Shown: positions 28,094-36,704 of the stretch, in pieces | How positions within the stretch are numbered: position 1 is the stretch's first letter | How the letters are laid out: each line of letters opens with the position of its first letter | DNA from: Pseudomonas fluorescens | GTDB taxonomy: Bacteria > Pseudomonadota > Gammaproteobacteria > Pseudomonadales > Pseudomonadaceae | Reading direction: 5' to 3' | NCBI RefSeq assembly: GCF_001902145.1 | Contig: NZ_MRST01000022.1 | Span: 62,001 to 126,000 of the forward strand | DNA length: 64,000 nucleotides | The notes under the pieces: generated by a model | What the model was told of the DNA's origin: nothing | What the model saw: the letters and a program-made list of their open reading frames with translations, nothing else | The model's database searches: none | Program-made: the position numbers and the translations under genes

Positions 28094-28972
28094 TCACCGT
28101 ACCAGTGCAATAAGGAACACCACCACGGCCGCAATGGCGCCGCCGATCAGCAGTGCGGCCTTGAAGGCTGGATTGCGCTCTGATGCACCATCGCAAATGG
28201 GCTGGCGGGAGTGGGTGCTTGATGCTTGCGCTACAGGGGAGGCTGAATGCGCGGTGGAGGCTTTTGTCTTGGTCGAAGCAAAGCCCTCAACAGCGCTGCT
28301 GCGCAAAAGCTCGCGAACGTCGATCAGGTGCAAAAAGCGCTTTTCCGAGAAGTTGGTTTTCAGGTAAGTGACCTGTAGATCGTAATAATCTTCGGTCCAT
28401 TTGTTCTGATCTGCCACAAGCTCACGCGCAAATGCCCCTTCTGAAAAAACCTCGAATATCCCGGAAACACTATCTTTGATCCACCCCAGCGCAGCGCGCA
28501 ATTCGGCGCCATCCAGACGACGGTCGTTGAGCTCCAGGCGCAGTGCTGTGCGGGTCGTCAACAAGTCACCTTCTTCGACAAACTTCTTGAGGTTGCTGGA
28601 AGGTTGGTAATCGGAGGACGCACTGCTCATCGGATCTTTTCTCACATGTGAAGCGGCAACAGTTGGTGTAAATCCCTTTTCGTTTCGTTGACGAAACACG
28701 TCGCGGACCTGTATCAGATGCTCCAGCCGCTCCTTGGAAAAGTTGCGGGCAGCGAAAACCTTTTGCCGACTGAAATATTCCGGGTTCCAACTCACAGGGT
28801 CCACATCAATGGCGCGAGTGACAGCATCGACCTTATGAGCCTCCATCACCCCTGGGGTCTGTTGCACGGCGTCCATTATCTTCTGCAACACATCGGTGTC
28901 GCACTGTGTGTCATCGAGCGCCGTCAGAAACTGCTTACGAGCTTTTTCAATCATTATGGCGTCAGTCGTCAT
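28094..28972 (-). CDS. Tail-anchored protein with a duplicated domain, function unknown
   Basis: 292 residues from ATG 28972. Two related segments can be seen: WNPEYFSRQKVFAARNFSKE...HLIQVRDVFR (63-94) and WTEDYYDLQVTYLKTNFSEK...HLIDVRELLR (192-224), each ending in GF. A Ser/Ala/Thr-rich linker (about 233-265) follows, and a single C-terminal hydrophobic helix (ALLIGGAIAAVVVFLIALV, 273-291) gives a tail-anchored topology with the repeats in the cytoplasm. It sits 13 bases after the larger dynamin gene and 4 bases before the HerA-like gene. No known family recognised; a membrane adaptor is an inference. Confidence 0.75.
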   Translation of the reverse strand: MTTDAIMIEKARKQFLTALDDTQCDTDVLQKIMDAVQQTPGVMEAHKVDAVTRAIDVDPVSWNPEYFSRQKVFAARNFSKERLEHLIQVRDVFRQRNEKGFTPTVAASHVRKDPMSSASSDYQPSSNLKKFVEEGDLLTTRTALRLELNDRRLDGAELRAALGWIKDSVSGIFEVFSEGAFARELVADQNKWTEDYYDLQVTYLKTNFSEKRFLHLIDVRELLRSSAVEGFASTKTKASTAHSASPVAQASSTHSRQPICDGASERNPAFKAALLIGGAIAAVVVFLIALVR

Positions 28973-28985
28973 AGAAACTCCGAAG

Positions 28986-31241
28986 TCAAACGGCGAGGGT
29001 TTCGTCGAGTTTTTCTTTGAATTGATTGATCCACGCTTGCAACTCACGGGCCTCTTCAAGAGCTCGTTGACGCAGGTCGCGGTCCGTCATCTTGTCTTTG
29101 AGCGAGTCAATCAACTCATTGAACTTGGTGTCGAATTCGCGCCCCATAAACGCCACGAACTGATCAATCAGGACGGTCTTGCCTTTGTCGATTTCGGTAC
29201 GAGCAGCCACGATCAATCGACCAAACTCATCGTCAACACGCGTGCTGCGGTCGCTCCAAAGCGCTCTAAGATCGACGGTTTTTTCTTCGCCATATTTGTA
29301 AACTGTGCGAGTGGCCCCCCACGAGAAGGGGTTGTACCAAGTGCTGTCACTGACTTCGTAACGGTCAATCACGACTCGCTTGGTCTGCACCTCATCACTC
29401 TTGATAGTAAGATTGAAGGAAATATCAGCCGTAGCTTTTTGGAGGCTGTCCAGGATAGGCAACTTCAAATGTTGGCAGTCGTTGAACAGAGCCACGATGT
29501 AGCGCTGATATTCAGATTGAAGGTCTTCACTAATGACTCGCTGACTAGTGATGAACACCGCTTCATAAGCATTGATGAGCTTTCGGTACTGGAACTGGAG
29601 TTCCTCTTCAACTTCCTTGACCCGGATTTCAGCGATACGCGGCTCGACCTCTCCGTTAAAACGCTCACTGACCGACCTGAGATACTTGACCGTAGATTTT
29701 TCCAAGCTCGCAAGCTCATCCTCAGTCACCCGCGGCACCACCTTACCTTCACGCTTTATCTTGTCCTTGTAAGCCTGCGTATCGAACCCTTTCTCCTGCC
29801 GATACTCCAGCGCCTGGATCTCTTCATTGATATGCGCCAGCATCTTCTCGTCCTGATCCAGTTGCTCGATCAGTTGCGTTTCGTTGAGACCGACAGCAAT
29901 GGCTTTGGTCATCGCGTCATAGGCGCGCTTGACCCGATGCGGGAAGTTGTACTTGTCGATGTACTCGTCAATCATCGCTTCGACCGCCGGCAAGCCACTA
30001 CTCAGCACGATCTCGGGGAGTTTCTTCTCTTGCAAGCTACGTTTGACCCGCTCGGTGATCGGCATGTATTGCAGCAAGTTCATGCTCGGCTCTTCACCGA
30101 ACATGTCCATCATGGAGTTCAACTCGCCGCGTTCCTTGCGTGAGTGCAAGTGCTGGGGCTTGCGCAGCAGCCGCGTCAGGTTGGCCGACACCGGGTAGAT
30201 CAGCGGATTGAAAATCCCGTTTTCAACCAGATAGTTTTTGACGCGGGCCAGTACCGAAGGCAGGTCCTCGCCTTTCTCCGGGTCGAACACATCCATCTTG
30301 TTGATGACAAAAATGAACCGATCCTTGCTCTGCTTACCGCCCTTGCGCATGGTTTCAGCGACCAGACCCAAAAGGTTTTTGTCGTCGTTGGTTCCCAACT
30401 GGCTGGCATTGAGCACATACAGAATCAGCGGGTTGCGCTGGGAGTCCTGAATGAAGCTCATGGTTTTGAGCTGGTGTCTTTCGTCCTGGCTGTTGTTCGG
30501 CCCAGGTGTGTCGGTCAATACCAAGCGTACGCTGTCACGGTCTTGAATCGCGTGAATTTTGCCCTCGATATCGATGCGCATCGTGTCCGGCAGACTGTTC
30601 CATGCCTGCAGCACTTCCAGGCTCACGTCATCGCTGTTTTCCGCAATACGGTGATCGTTGGTTACGCGTTGGGCGGCGAAGCGCTGGCCCATCGATGCGT
30701 TGTCGGTGATCCGGGCAATGGTCGCGGTAGTGGCTTCGTTGGCGGCAGGCAGAAGGTCCTGGCCAAGCATGGCGTTGATCAGTGTCGACTTGCCCGAGGA
30801 CATGGTCGCCACCACATACACGTCGAAATCCTTGTTGAATGCGTCTTCAAAGGATTGGCTGACATCAGCATTGTCACGAATGAAATGCTCAAATTCAGGA
30901 TGAAGCTTGGCCTCTTCCATCAACTCACGAATGCGGGTCAGGCGCTCCTCCGCCGGGTCAGCCTCGATAAACTGCAGAGTGACCTGCATGCCCTTGCCCG
31001 TCGCGACTTTCGCCGCCTCAACCACGTCAAGGTAGTCCGACTCGACCCCTCTGAAAGTGACATCAAAGTTATTGTCACCATTGAACAACTGACTCAACTC
31101 ATCAAACAGCTTCTCGATCCACACTTGCAGCCGCGATTCTTTATAGCTCGACAGCTTGCAGCCTTCGGCCGGCGGTTGGCCACTGATCAGGAACTGAGTC
31201 TCGACGATGAATGGGTTATGGATGATTTCAATAGTATTCAT
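28986..31241 (-). CDS. Dynamin-like GTPase, long form
   Basis: 751-residue bacterial dynamin-family protein. GTPase motifs: P-loop ATMSSGKST (145-153), NEATTATIAR (switch I), TDTPGPNNSQDE (G3) and FVINKMD (G4). About 350 residues of mostly helical, coiled-coil-prone sequence follow, resembling a stalk, plus an N-terminal extension of about 135 residues. Members of this family bind and remodel membranes; some are in phage defence. The start overlaps the end of the short dynamin gene by 4 bases (ATGA), implying a heteromeric pair. No hydrophobic paddle is obvious. Confidence 0.85.
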   Translation of the reverse strand: MNTIEIIHNPFIVETQFLISGQPPAEGCKLSSYKESRLQVWIEKLFDELSQLFNGDNNFDVTFRGVESDYLDVVEAAKVATGKGMQVTLQFIEADPAEERLTRIRELMEEAKLHPEFEHFIRDNADVSQSFEDAFNKDFDVYVVATMSSGKSTLINAMLGQDLLPAANEATTATIARITDNASMGQRFAAQRVTNDHRIAENSDDVSLEVLQAWNSLPDTMRIDIEGKIHAIQDRDSVRLVLTDTPGPNNSQDERHQLKTMSFIQDSQRNPLILYVLNASQLGTNDDKNLLGLVAETMRKGGKQSKDRFIFVINKMDVFDPEKGEDLPSVLARVKNYLVENGIFNPLIYPVSANLTRLLRKPQHLHSRKERGELNSMMDMFGEEPSMNLLQYMPITERVKRSLQEKKLPEIVLSSGLPAVEAMIDEYIDKYNFPHRVKRAYDAMTKAIAVGLNETQLIEQLDQDEKMLAHINEEIQALEYRQEKGFDTQAYKDKIKREGKVVPRVTEDELASLEKSTVKYLRSVSERFNGEVEPRIAEIRVKEVEEELQFQYRKLINAYEAVFITSQRVISEDLQSEYQRYIVALFNDCQHLKLPILDSLQKATADISFNLTIKSDEVQTKRVVIDRYEVSDSTWYNPFSWGATRTVYKYGEEKTVDLRALWSDRSTRVDDEFGRLIVAARTEIDKGKTVLIDQFVAFMGREFDTKFNELIDSLKDKMTDRDLRQRALEEARELQAWINQFKEKLDETLAV

Positions 31242-32248
31242 GGTTGCTCATCTAATCGGCGTTGATGATGGATAAGGGCTTCAACGGTTTTGAGCCCACT
31301 GATTGTGACCAACTGTTGCAACTGGTTTTTATCGTAGGCACGGGTATCGAGTGCCTTGGTTCGCTGTCTGCGTTCCAGGTTGTTGAGTGATGTGAAGACT
31401 CGGCGCTTAACCACTTCTGGCACGATGGTGGCATTGAGCAAATCGCGCTTGTTCACTTCCAGGTCATCGAGTACCTGACGCAATTTGGAGCGTTGCGCGC
31501 GCGTCAGTGTTTCGGCACTCAGGGCCTTGCGCGCGTACAGCGCGGCACTGGCCATTGTCGGAATGATGATCGGCTGCTCAAAACCGATATCGCGCAAATA
31601 GCGCTGGGCGTTGTGCACATAGCCTTGAATGCTTTCGCCCTTCTCGGGATCGAGCAAATCCACTTTGTTGAGGATGAAATAAATCGGCTGGGCAGGCTTG
31701 GCGGCGAGTTCTTCGCGCAGCTGTTCGAGCAGCAACCGGTCGTCACAAGTCCCCAGTTGGCTGGCGTTGAGCACATAGCAAAGCGCATTGAACGACACCG
31801 TGCGGATAGCCTCCAGCATCAGTCTGGCGTGGTTTTCATCCTGGCTGTTGTTAGGCCCTGGCGTGTCGTGAAATACCAGCCCGGGCGCTGGGCGCGGCTG
31901 CACTTTGAAGGTTCCAGCCAAGCTGATGCGCTTGACCTCGGCATTGGCGTTCCAGTCCTTTAGCAAGGCTACCGACGGGGAATGCAGGGAGGCCAACTCG
32001 GTGTCGTTGTAGCAATAACAGGCGCCATTGAATCGACGGGCGCCCTGGCGATGCTCGACACGGGTCACGCAGGCAGTGGTGGCTTCATTGGCGGTATACA
32101 GCAGTTCCTGGCCAATCAGCGCGTTGATGAACGACGTTTTGCCTGCGCTCATTGTGGCCAACACCAACACATCAAACGTGGTGGTAACAGAAGGTTCCGC
32201 CCTCCTGGCCTTTCGAGGTTTTGCAGGCGTAGCGGTGGAGCCCGTCAT
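31238..32248 (-). CDS. Dynamin-like GTPase, short form
   Basis: 336-residue dynamin-family GTPase. P-loop ATMSAGKTS (31-39), NEATTACVTR (switch I), HDTPGPNNSQDE (G3) and FILNKVDLLD (G4) are all present and closely match its larger partner, pointing to an old duplication. It lacks the long stalk region, so it is little more than a GTPase domain with a short helical tail. Follows the WYL regulator by 96 bases and overlaps the long form by 4 bases. Confidence 0.85.
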   Translation of the reverse strand: MTGSTATPAKPRKARRAEPSVTTTFDVLVLATMSAGKTSFINALIGQELLYTANEATTACVTRVEHRQGARRFNGACYCYNDTELASLHSPSVALLKDWNANAEVKRISLAGTFKVQPRPAPGLVFHDTPGPNNSQDENHARLMLEAIRTVSFNALCYVLNASQLGTCDDRLLLEQLREELAAKPAQPIYFILNKVDLLDPEKGESIQGYVHNAQRYLRDIGFEQPIIIPTMASAALYARKALSAETLTRAQRSKLRQVLDDLEVNKRDLLNATIVPEVVKRRVFTSLNNLERRQRTKALDTRAYDKNQLQQLVTISGLKTVEALIHHQRRLDEQP

Positions 32249-32344
32249 CAGCTTCTGTCCCTATTGCCGGGTGCCTTGGGCACCAAACACGTGTTAATCC
32301 ATTGGAGGTTGATCAGCCGCAGTCTTGCACGGCAGTGCGACAGT

Positions 32345-33367
32345 TCATGTCGCGTAGTCAGTTGACGCATAGAGGTTTTGCATACTGTTCAATCTGGTGC
32401 TGATCTCATCGACCCAGACCTGCGGCCCATGCACGCGGATGTTGTCGTTCAGGCCGAAGATCCACCACAGCGTTTCACGATCCAGCGGCACTTGGGCGCG
32501 CAGACGCTTCCAGGTATGCGCGGGAATATCGCTCAAGGTCTGCTCGTGACTCAGCGGGGTCTCGCCGAGCAGGACGGCAATCTGCGGATGAACATCCGCG
32601 ATCAGCTCTACCTGAATATTGGTTTGGCGATGGCTGAATATTCCGCTCGCGATGTAATCGTCCACATCAAAGGTGGCGTGCAGCACGGACGGCTCATCAA
32701 GTACTTGAACGTGCTGAATACGGTGCAGGGCAAACTGGCGCAAATCACCATAGCCATCCACCGAGGCCAGCAAGTAGCTGATGGCATGCCGCGATACCAG
32801 ACCCGCCGGGTGTAGGCGAAACTGTTTGAGTTCGCCCTTGCTCCGGCTCTGATAGGTCACTTGCAATTGCCTGCGCTCCAGCAAAACGGCAGACACCAGC
32901 CCCCAGACTTGGGGATCGATCGCAGCGGGCAGCAAGGTTTTCCCATTAGGAATCGCACGAACCCGTCGCGCCCAATCGGCCAATCCGTTTTGGCCTAGAT
33001 CGCCAAGGAAATTGCGCGCCCGGCGAAACTGTGGACCGAGTTGGTCTAATACGGTCTGGGGCAGCAGGGTGTTTAAATGGCTCTCCGACAGATACAAGGC
33101 CAGTGCGGTGGAGGCATCCATATCCTCCAATCTGAGCGGCGCATCCCGCGTGAAGCTCCAACGAAACGGGATCACGCGCTCGTCGCATTGCAACGAAAAA
33201 GGTATCGATAACCGGTTCAAATCACGCTGAACCGAGCGCAGTGTCACGGAAAAACCTCTATCGCGAAGCTTTTCGAGCAGGGTCGGGGTTGCAATACGCT
33301 GCGGCTCGGTGGGAATCAGGCGCAATAATGCGAATAGCCGGAGCAGCGTATCCTTCGCTTGAGACAT
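32345..33367 (-). CDS. WYL-domain transcriptional regulator (dynamin/HerA run)
   Basis: 340-residue regulator with an N-terminal helix-turn-helix (LLEKLRDRGFSVTLRSVQRDL, about residues 28-50), a WYL ligand-binding domain (LLERRQLQVTYQSRSKGE, then FRLHPAGLVSRHAISYLLAS) and the C-terminal WCX extension (IQVELIADVHPQ). Proteins of this build control many defence islands and sense nucleic-acid or nucleotide signals. First gene of the same-strand run, so it probably governs the dynamin/HerA genes. Two small inverted repeats lie just upstream. Confidence 0.86.
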   Translation of the reverse strand: MSQAKDTLLRLFALLRLIPTEPQRIATPTLLEKLRDRGFSVTLRSVQRDLNRLSIPFSLQCDERVIPFRWSFTRDAPLRLEDMDASTALALYLSESHLNTLLPQTVLDQLGPQFRRARNFLGDLGQNGLADWARRVRAIPNGKTLLPAAIDPQVWGLVSAVLLERRQLQVTYQSRSKGELKQFRLHPAGLVSRHAISYLLASVDGYGDLRQFALHRIQHVQVLDEPSVLHATFDVDDYIASGIFSHRQTNIQVELIADVHPQIAVLLGETPLSHEQTLSDIPAHTWKRLRAQVPLDRETLWWIFGLNDNIRVHGPQVWVDEISTRLNSMQNLYASTDYAT

Positions 33368-33412
33368 GGTGACTACCTTGTTTGCAATTCGACTGATAGC
33401 CAGCAGGCTGAC

Positions 33413-33457
33413 GCCAATTTGGCATCGATGCTACTGACTAAAATGGCGTTTTGCCAT
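33413..33457. promoter_or_regulatory. Two short inverted repeats upstream of the WYL gene
   Basis: GCCAATTTGGC (33413-33423) is a perfect odd palindrome, and ATGGC-GTTTT-GCCAT (33443-33457) a second inverted repeat. Both lie 46-90 bases before the WYL start codon and share the GCCA half. Candidate operators of the adjacent regulator; not proven. Confidence 0.4.
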
Positions 33458-33514
33458 CTATTGTATTCAACATGAGACTTTAGTCTTTCGACAACGGCGC
33501 GCGGAACTTGAGGT

Positions 33515-33634
33515 TCAGGCGGGAGAAGACTGGCGCCCTTCCTTGTCGCGCTTCAGTTCGCTGTACTCGCAATACAGTTCATAGCCTTTCTTCAGCACCA
33601 CACAAAAACCGATGACGGCAAACAGATTTTTCAT
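33515..33634 (-). CDS. Small 39-residue hydrophobic protein
   Basis: Short frame starting MKNLFAVIGFCVVLKKGYEL with GGAG nine bases before the ATG, an N-terminal hydrophobic stretch (about residues 3-15) and a charged tail (YSELKRDKEGRQ). The ribosome site and composition suggest a real membrane-associated small protein. No family recognised. Confidence 0.5.
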   Translation of the reverse strand: MKNLFAVIGFCVVLKKGYELYCEYSELKRDKEGRQSSPA

Positions 33635-33706
33635 AATCGTAATCTCCTAGGTCTTTTTGGTCATTTTCCAGGGTAGAGCGACAAGGTGTGTCGCGACTTT
33701 GAAGAG

Positions 33707-33916
33707 TCAATCGTTGAGGCTAAGAAATTGCTCCAAGCGGGTTCTGAGGATTTCATGACGAGTGGCTTCTCGCCCCTCCAGCGAAGGGGTATGACACTCA
33801 GGACAAATTATGAACGCTGCTTGGCCGAGCGATGCCAAATCGTTGTGAGGTAGAACTGTTTCTTTCCAAGAACAGTGAGCGCACACAAAGGTGAACGGAC
33901 GCGGGAAGATTGGCAT
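33707..33916 (-). CDS. Small zinc-ribbon-like protein
   Basis: 69 residues with two cysteine pairs, FVCAHCSW and IICPECHTP, spaced like a zinc ribbon, followed by a helical charged end (RHEILRTRLEQFLSL). Probably nucleic-acid or protein binding. Stand-alone on the reverse strand between the WYL run and the recombination module; role unknown. Confidence 0.62.
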   Translation of the reverse strand: MPIFPRPFTFVCAHCSWKETVLPHNDLASLGQAAFIICPECHTPSLEGREATRHEILRTRLEQFLSLND

Positions 33917-34143
33917 AGCGGTGTCCTAAACTGTCGAATGGCGCCAGCTTGGGGCACAGGTACGACAATGTGTGTCGCCTCGTTTAGCAGACAAAACTCA
34001 TCATAATTCGGTCCAATAGAAGTGGATGAGTGTGTTCGCTGCCCTAGCGACCAAATCACGTGCCCATAGGCGTACTAATTCGATTCAACAAAATCTCAAC
34101 TCTACATAACAGCAATGACACCACTATCAGGAAGGTTCATCCC

Positions 34144-34473
34144 ATGTCGTTGCAGTGTCCTCGTTGTAACTCCCCTAAAGTCGCTTCATTCCATCACGCC
34201 ATGAAAGTCGGCGCGGCCATCGGCACGTTGGGTGGTGCCGCGCGCGGCGTCAGTACTGCTTTGGCTGGAGGCCAAGCGGGCGCGCTTATTGGCGCTATCG
34301 CCGGCCCTGTCGGTATCACACTCGGTTCGGTATCGGGTGCCATCCTCGGTGGGCTGGCCGGCGGTGTCGGTGGCTGTGCTCTCGGCGCCCAGTTGGGTGA
34401 GTCGCTCGATCGCTACGTCCTGGCCCACAACCTCTGCCGGCTCTGCGGTCATCGCTTCAACCTGCCGACCTAA
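34144..34473 (+). CDS. Glycine-rich membrane protein with terminal CxxC pairs
   Basis: 109 residues from ATG 34144 (AGGAAGG upstream). An N-terminal CPRCNSPK and a C-terminal CRLCGHRFN could form a split zinc ribbon. Between them a long Gly/Ala-rich hydrophobic region (about residues 20-85, glycine-zipper-like) suggests membrane insertion. First gene of the DUF932/YqaJ module. Function unknown. Confidence 0.72.
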   Translation: MSLQCPRCNSPKVASFHHAMKVGAAIGTLGGAARGVSTALAGGQAGALIGAIAGPVGITLGSVSGAILGGLAGGVGGCALGAQLGESLDRYVLAHNLCRLCGHRFNLPT

Positions 34474-34565
34474 CCAAGTCAACTTTCCTTCTATTCATTA
34501 CGTCCGGACAGTGCTGCGCTCTGCGTGGCGCTATATGCCGGTGTGCACCTAAAGGAATCGCAACC

Positions 34566-35534
34566 ATGGCTCATCTCGTCGAAACAATGGCCTACGCTTG
34601 CTCTGCCCCGTGGCATGGCCTAGGCAATCAGCTCACGCAGAAACAACCCATCGAAATCTGGCAACGCGAGGCCGGAATGGACTGGCAGATCCAAGAAAGC
34701 CCCGTTCACTTCAAAGCCGATACTGTCGGCCATCTCGGAAGCATCCACTCCTTCCCCGAGCAAAAGGTGCTCTACCGTTCGGACACCAAAGCACCGCTGT
34801 CAGTGGTTTCCCGGCGCTACCACACCGTGCAGCCTCGGGAAGTGTTGGAGTTTTATCGTGACCTCACCGAGGTCTCCGGTTACGAGCTGGAGACTGCGGG
34901 GGTACTCAAAGGCGGGCGCAAGTTTTGGGCACTGGCGCGCACCGGACAAGGCACTGCCCTGAAAGGAAACGATCAGGTCAACGGCTACCTGCTGTTGGCC
35001 ACATCCTGCGACGGCACCCTGGCCACCACGGCAACACCCACCACCGTGCGTGTGGTATGCAACAACACCCTGACGATAGCCCTGGACGGCTCATCTCGTG
35101 CAATCAAGGTGCCGCACAATACCCGCTTCGATCCGAAGGCAGTGAAGAAGCAACTCGGCATAGCCGTCTCCGGTTGGGACGAGTTCATGTATCGCATGCG
35201 CCATCTCGCTGAACGCAAGGTTCAGTGGCATGAGGCTCTTGGATATTTCATGTCAGTATTGTGTGAGGTAAATCCGAGCAATCAACTACCGGAGCAACTA
35301 CCCAACGAACGCGCCCTGCGCAAGGTGCAAGAACTGTATGAAGGCCGTGGTCGCGGCAGCCAGCTGGACTCGGCTCGCGGTACCGCCTGGGGCCTGCTCA
35401 ACGCCGTAACCGAGTACGTCGACCATGAACGTCGCGCCCGTAGCAACGAGTACCGCATGGACTCGGCCTGGTTCGGCCAAGGGGCGCAGATCAAGCAACG
35501 TGCTCTGGACACCGCCCTGCAGCTTGTCGCCTAA
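34566..35534 (+). CDS. DUF932 domain protein (phage/plasmid-like)
   Basis: 322-residue DUF932 (phage/plasmid-like TIGR03299-type) protein, with AYACSAPWHGLGNQL at the start and the family stretch TTVRVVCNNTLTIALDG in the middle. These proteins are frequent on conjugative elements and phages beside recombination exonucleases; the biochemical role is unknown. Preceded by AAAGGAA and followed by a strong terminator-like hairpin before the YqaJ gene. Confidence 0.88.
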   Translation: MAHLVETMAYACSAPWHGLGNQLTQKQPIEIWQREAGMDWQIQESPVHFKADTVGHLGSIHSFPEQKVLYRSDTKAPLSVVSRRYHTVQPREVLEFYRDLTEVSGYELETAGVLKGGRKFWALARTGQGTALKGNDQVNGYLLLATSCDGTLATTATPTTVRVVCNNTLTIALDGSSRAIKVPHNTRFDPKAVKKQLGIAVSGWDEFMYRMRHLAERKVQWHEALGYFMSVLCEVNPSNQLPEQLPNERALRKVQELYEGRGRGSQLDSARGTAWGLLNAVTEYVDHERRARSNEYRMDSAWFGQGAQIKQRALDTALQLVA

Positions 35535-35554
35535 CCGGTTACTTCCTCCCCCCA

Positions 35555-35590
35555 AAACGCCCGATCAGCAACGAGGCTGATCGGGCGTTT
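35555..35590 (+). terminator. Hairpin between DUF932 and YqaJ genes
   Basis: AAACGCCCGATCAGC / GCTGATCGGGCGTTT, 15-bp perfect arms with a 6-base loop, ending in TTT. It stands in the intergenic gap although both neighbours run in the same direction. Confidence 0.8.
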
Positions 35591-35612
35591 CTATTTCTGC
35601 AAGGTGAACGCT

Positions 35613-36614
35613 ATGAACGCTACTCCGTTGCGCAGCACTAGCAAGGCTCGTCCAGCGCTGCGCCTGATCAGCACGAAGGAACTGCCTCGTGAAGATTGGC
35701 TGGCGGTGCGCAAGCAAGGCATCGGCAGCTCGGATGCCGGCGCTGCGGTGGGTCTAAATCCCTACAAATCGCAATTGGAGCTGTGGCTGGAGAAAACCGA
35801 TCGAGACACCACACTGCCAAAAGCCGACCCACATGATGAAGAAAGTCCGATGTACTGGGGCAACGTGCTGGAGCCAATCGTGGCCTGGCACTACAGCAAG
35901 CGTACTAAGAACAAGGTGCGACGGATCAACGCCGTACTGCAGCATCCGAATCCGGATATGTCCTGGATGCTAGCCAACATTGACCGTGAGGTGATCGCCG
36001 CGGACGACGTGCAGATCCTCGAATGCAAGACCGCCGGCATAAACGGGGCACGCCTCTGGAAGGAAGGTGTACCCGAGTATGTAGAACTGCAAGTGATGCA
36101 CCAACTCGCAGTCACCGGCAAGCAGGCGGCAGATGTAGCGGTGCTACTCGGCGGTCAGCACCTGGAGATCCATCGCATCGAGCGAGATGAGCAGATGATC
36201 GCCCGCCTGATCGAACTGGAGCGTAAGTTTTGGAACTACGTGGAAACCGATACCCCGCCGCCAGCCGACGGTAGTGCATCGGCCGAGGCGGCTTTGCGCT
36301 GCTTGTACCCGGAGGACAACGGTCAGACCGTCGACTTCAGCGGCCATGCAGGATTAGCTGCGGCCTACTTAGAGCTCAAGGCCGTACGCCAGTCGATTGC
36401 CGACAAGGAAAAGCGCGAGGCTGAGCTCAAGCAAATGCTGCAGCAGGCCATGGGCGATGCCAGTCGGGCGGAGTTCTCCAGCGGCTACGTCTCCTGGCGC
36501 AAGGCCAAGGACAGCATCGGTCTCGATGTCGCTCAACTGCTCCAGAACAAGCCCTACCTGCAGGCCAAGTACCCGCTGCTGAAACCCGGTGCAAGGCGTT
36601 TCCTGGTCGGCTGA
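35613..36614 (+). CDS. YqaJ-type viral recombinase / lambda-like exonuclease
   Basis: 333-residue nuclease of the YqaJ/lambda-exonuclease (PD-(D/E)XK) family that would resect double-strand ends for single-strand annealing. Motifs: QGIGSSDAGAAVGLNPY near residues 33-50, MYWGNVLEPIVAWHY, and the catalytic core DDVQILECKTAG (Asp then Glu-x-Lys). ATG 35613 follows AAGGTGA at good spacing; a GTG nine bases upstream is the alternative. No Bet/RecT annealing partner is recognisable nearby. Confidence 0.88.
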   Translation: MNATPLRSTSKARPALRLISTKELPREDWLAVRKQGIGSSDAGAAVGLNPYKSQLELWLEKTDRDTTLPKADPHDEESPMYWGNVLEPIVAWHYSKRTKNKVRRINAVLQHPNPDMSWMLANIDREVIAADDVQILECKTAGINGARLWKEGVPEYVELQVMHQLAVTGKQAADVAVLLGGQHLEIHRIERDEQMIARLIELERKFWNYVETDTPPPADGSASAEAALRCLYPEDNGQTVDFSGHAGLAAAYLELKAVRQSIADKEKREAELKQMLQQAMGDASRAEFSSGYVSWRKAKDSIGLDVAQLLQNKPYLQAKYPLLKPGARRFLVG

Positions 36615-36646
36615 TTTCCACCTCTTTCACTCTTCCCTCCCCTTGG

Positions 36647-36684
36647 CCAGTCCATGCAGTTCGCGCTGCGTGACTGGTCTTTTT
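36647..36684 (+). terminator. Hairpin terminator after the YqaJ gene
   Basis: CCAGTC / GACTGG stem with an inner GCAG/CTGC stem, followed by TCTTTTTT. It lies between same-strand genes. Confidence 0.7.
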
Positions 36685-36704
36685 TCATTTCCAGGAGAAC
36701 CATC

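Noticed and set aside
28896-30143. 415-residue open frame opposite the long dynamin gene
   Set aside because: The reverse strand has clear GTPase motifs over the same bases; the forward frame has none.
28986-32248. Eleos (LeoA/LeoBC) for the dynamin pair
   Set aside because: Dynamin motifs alone are not specific; the neighbours (tail anchor, HerA, LHH, SMI1) do not fit as I know that system. A profile search would decide.
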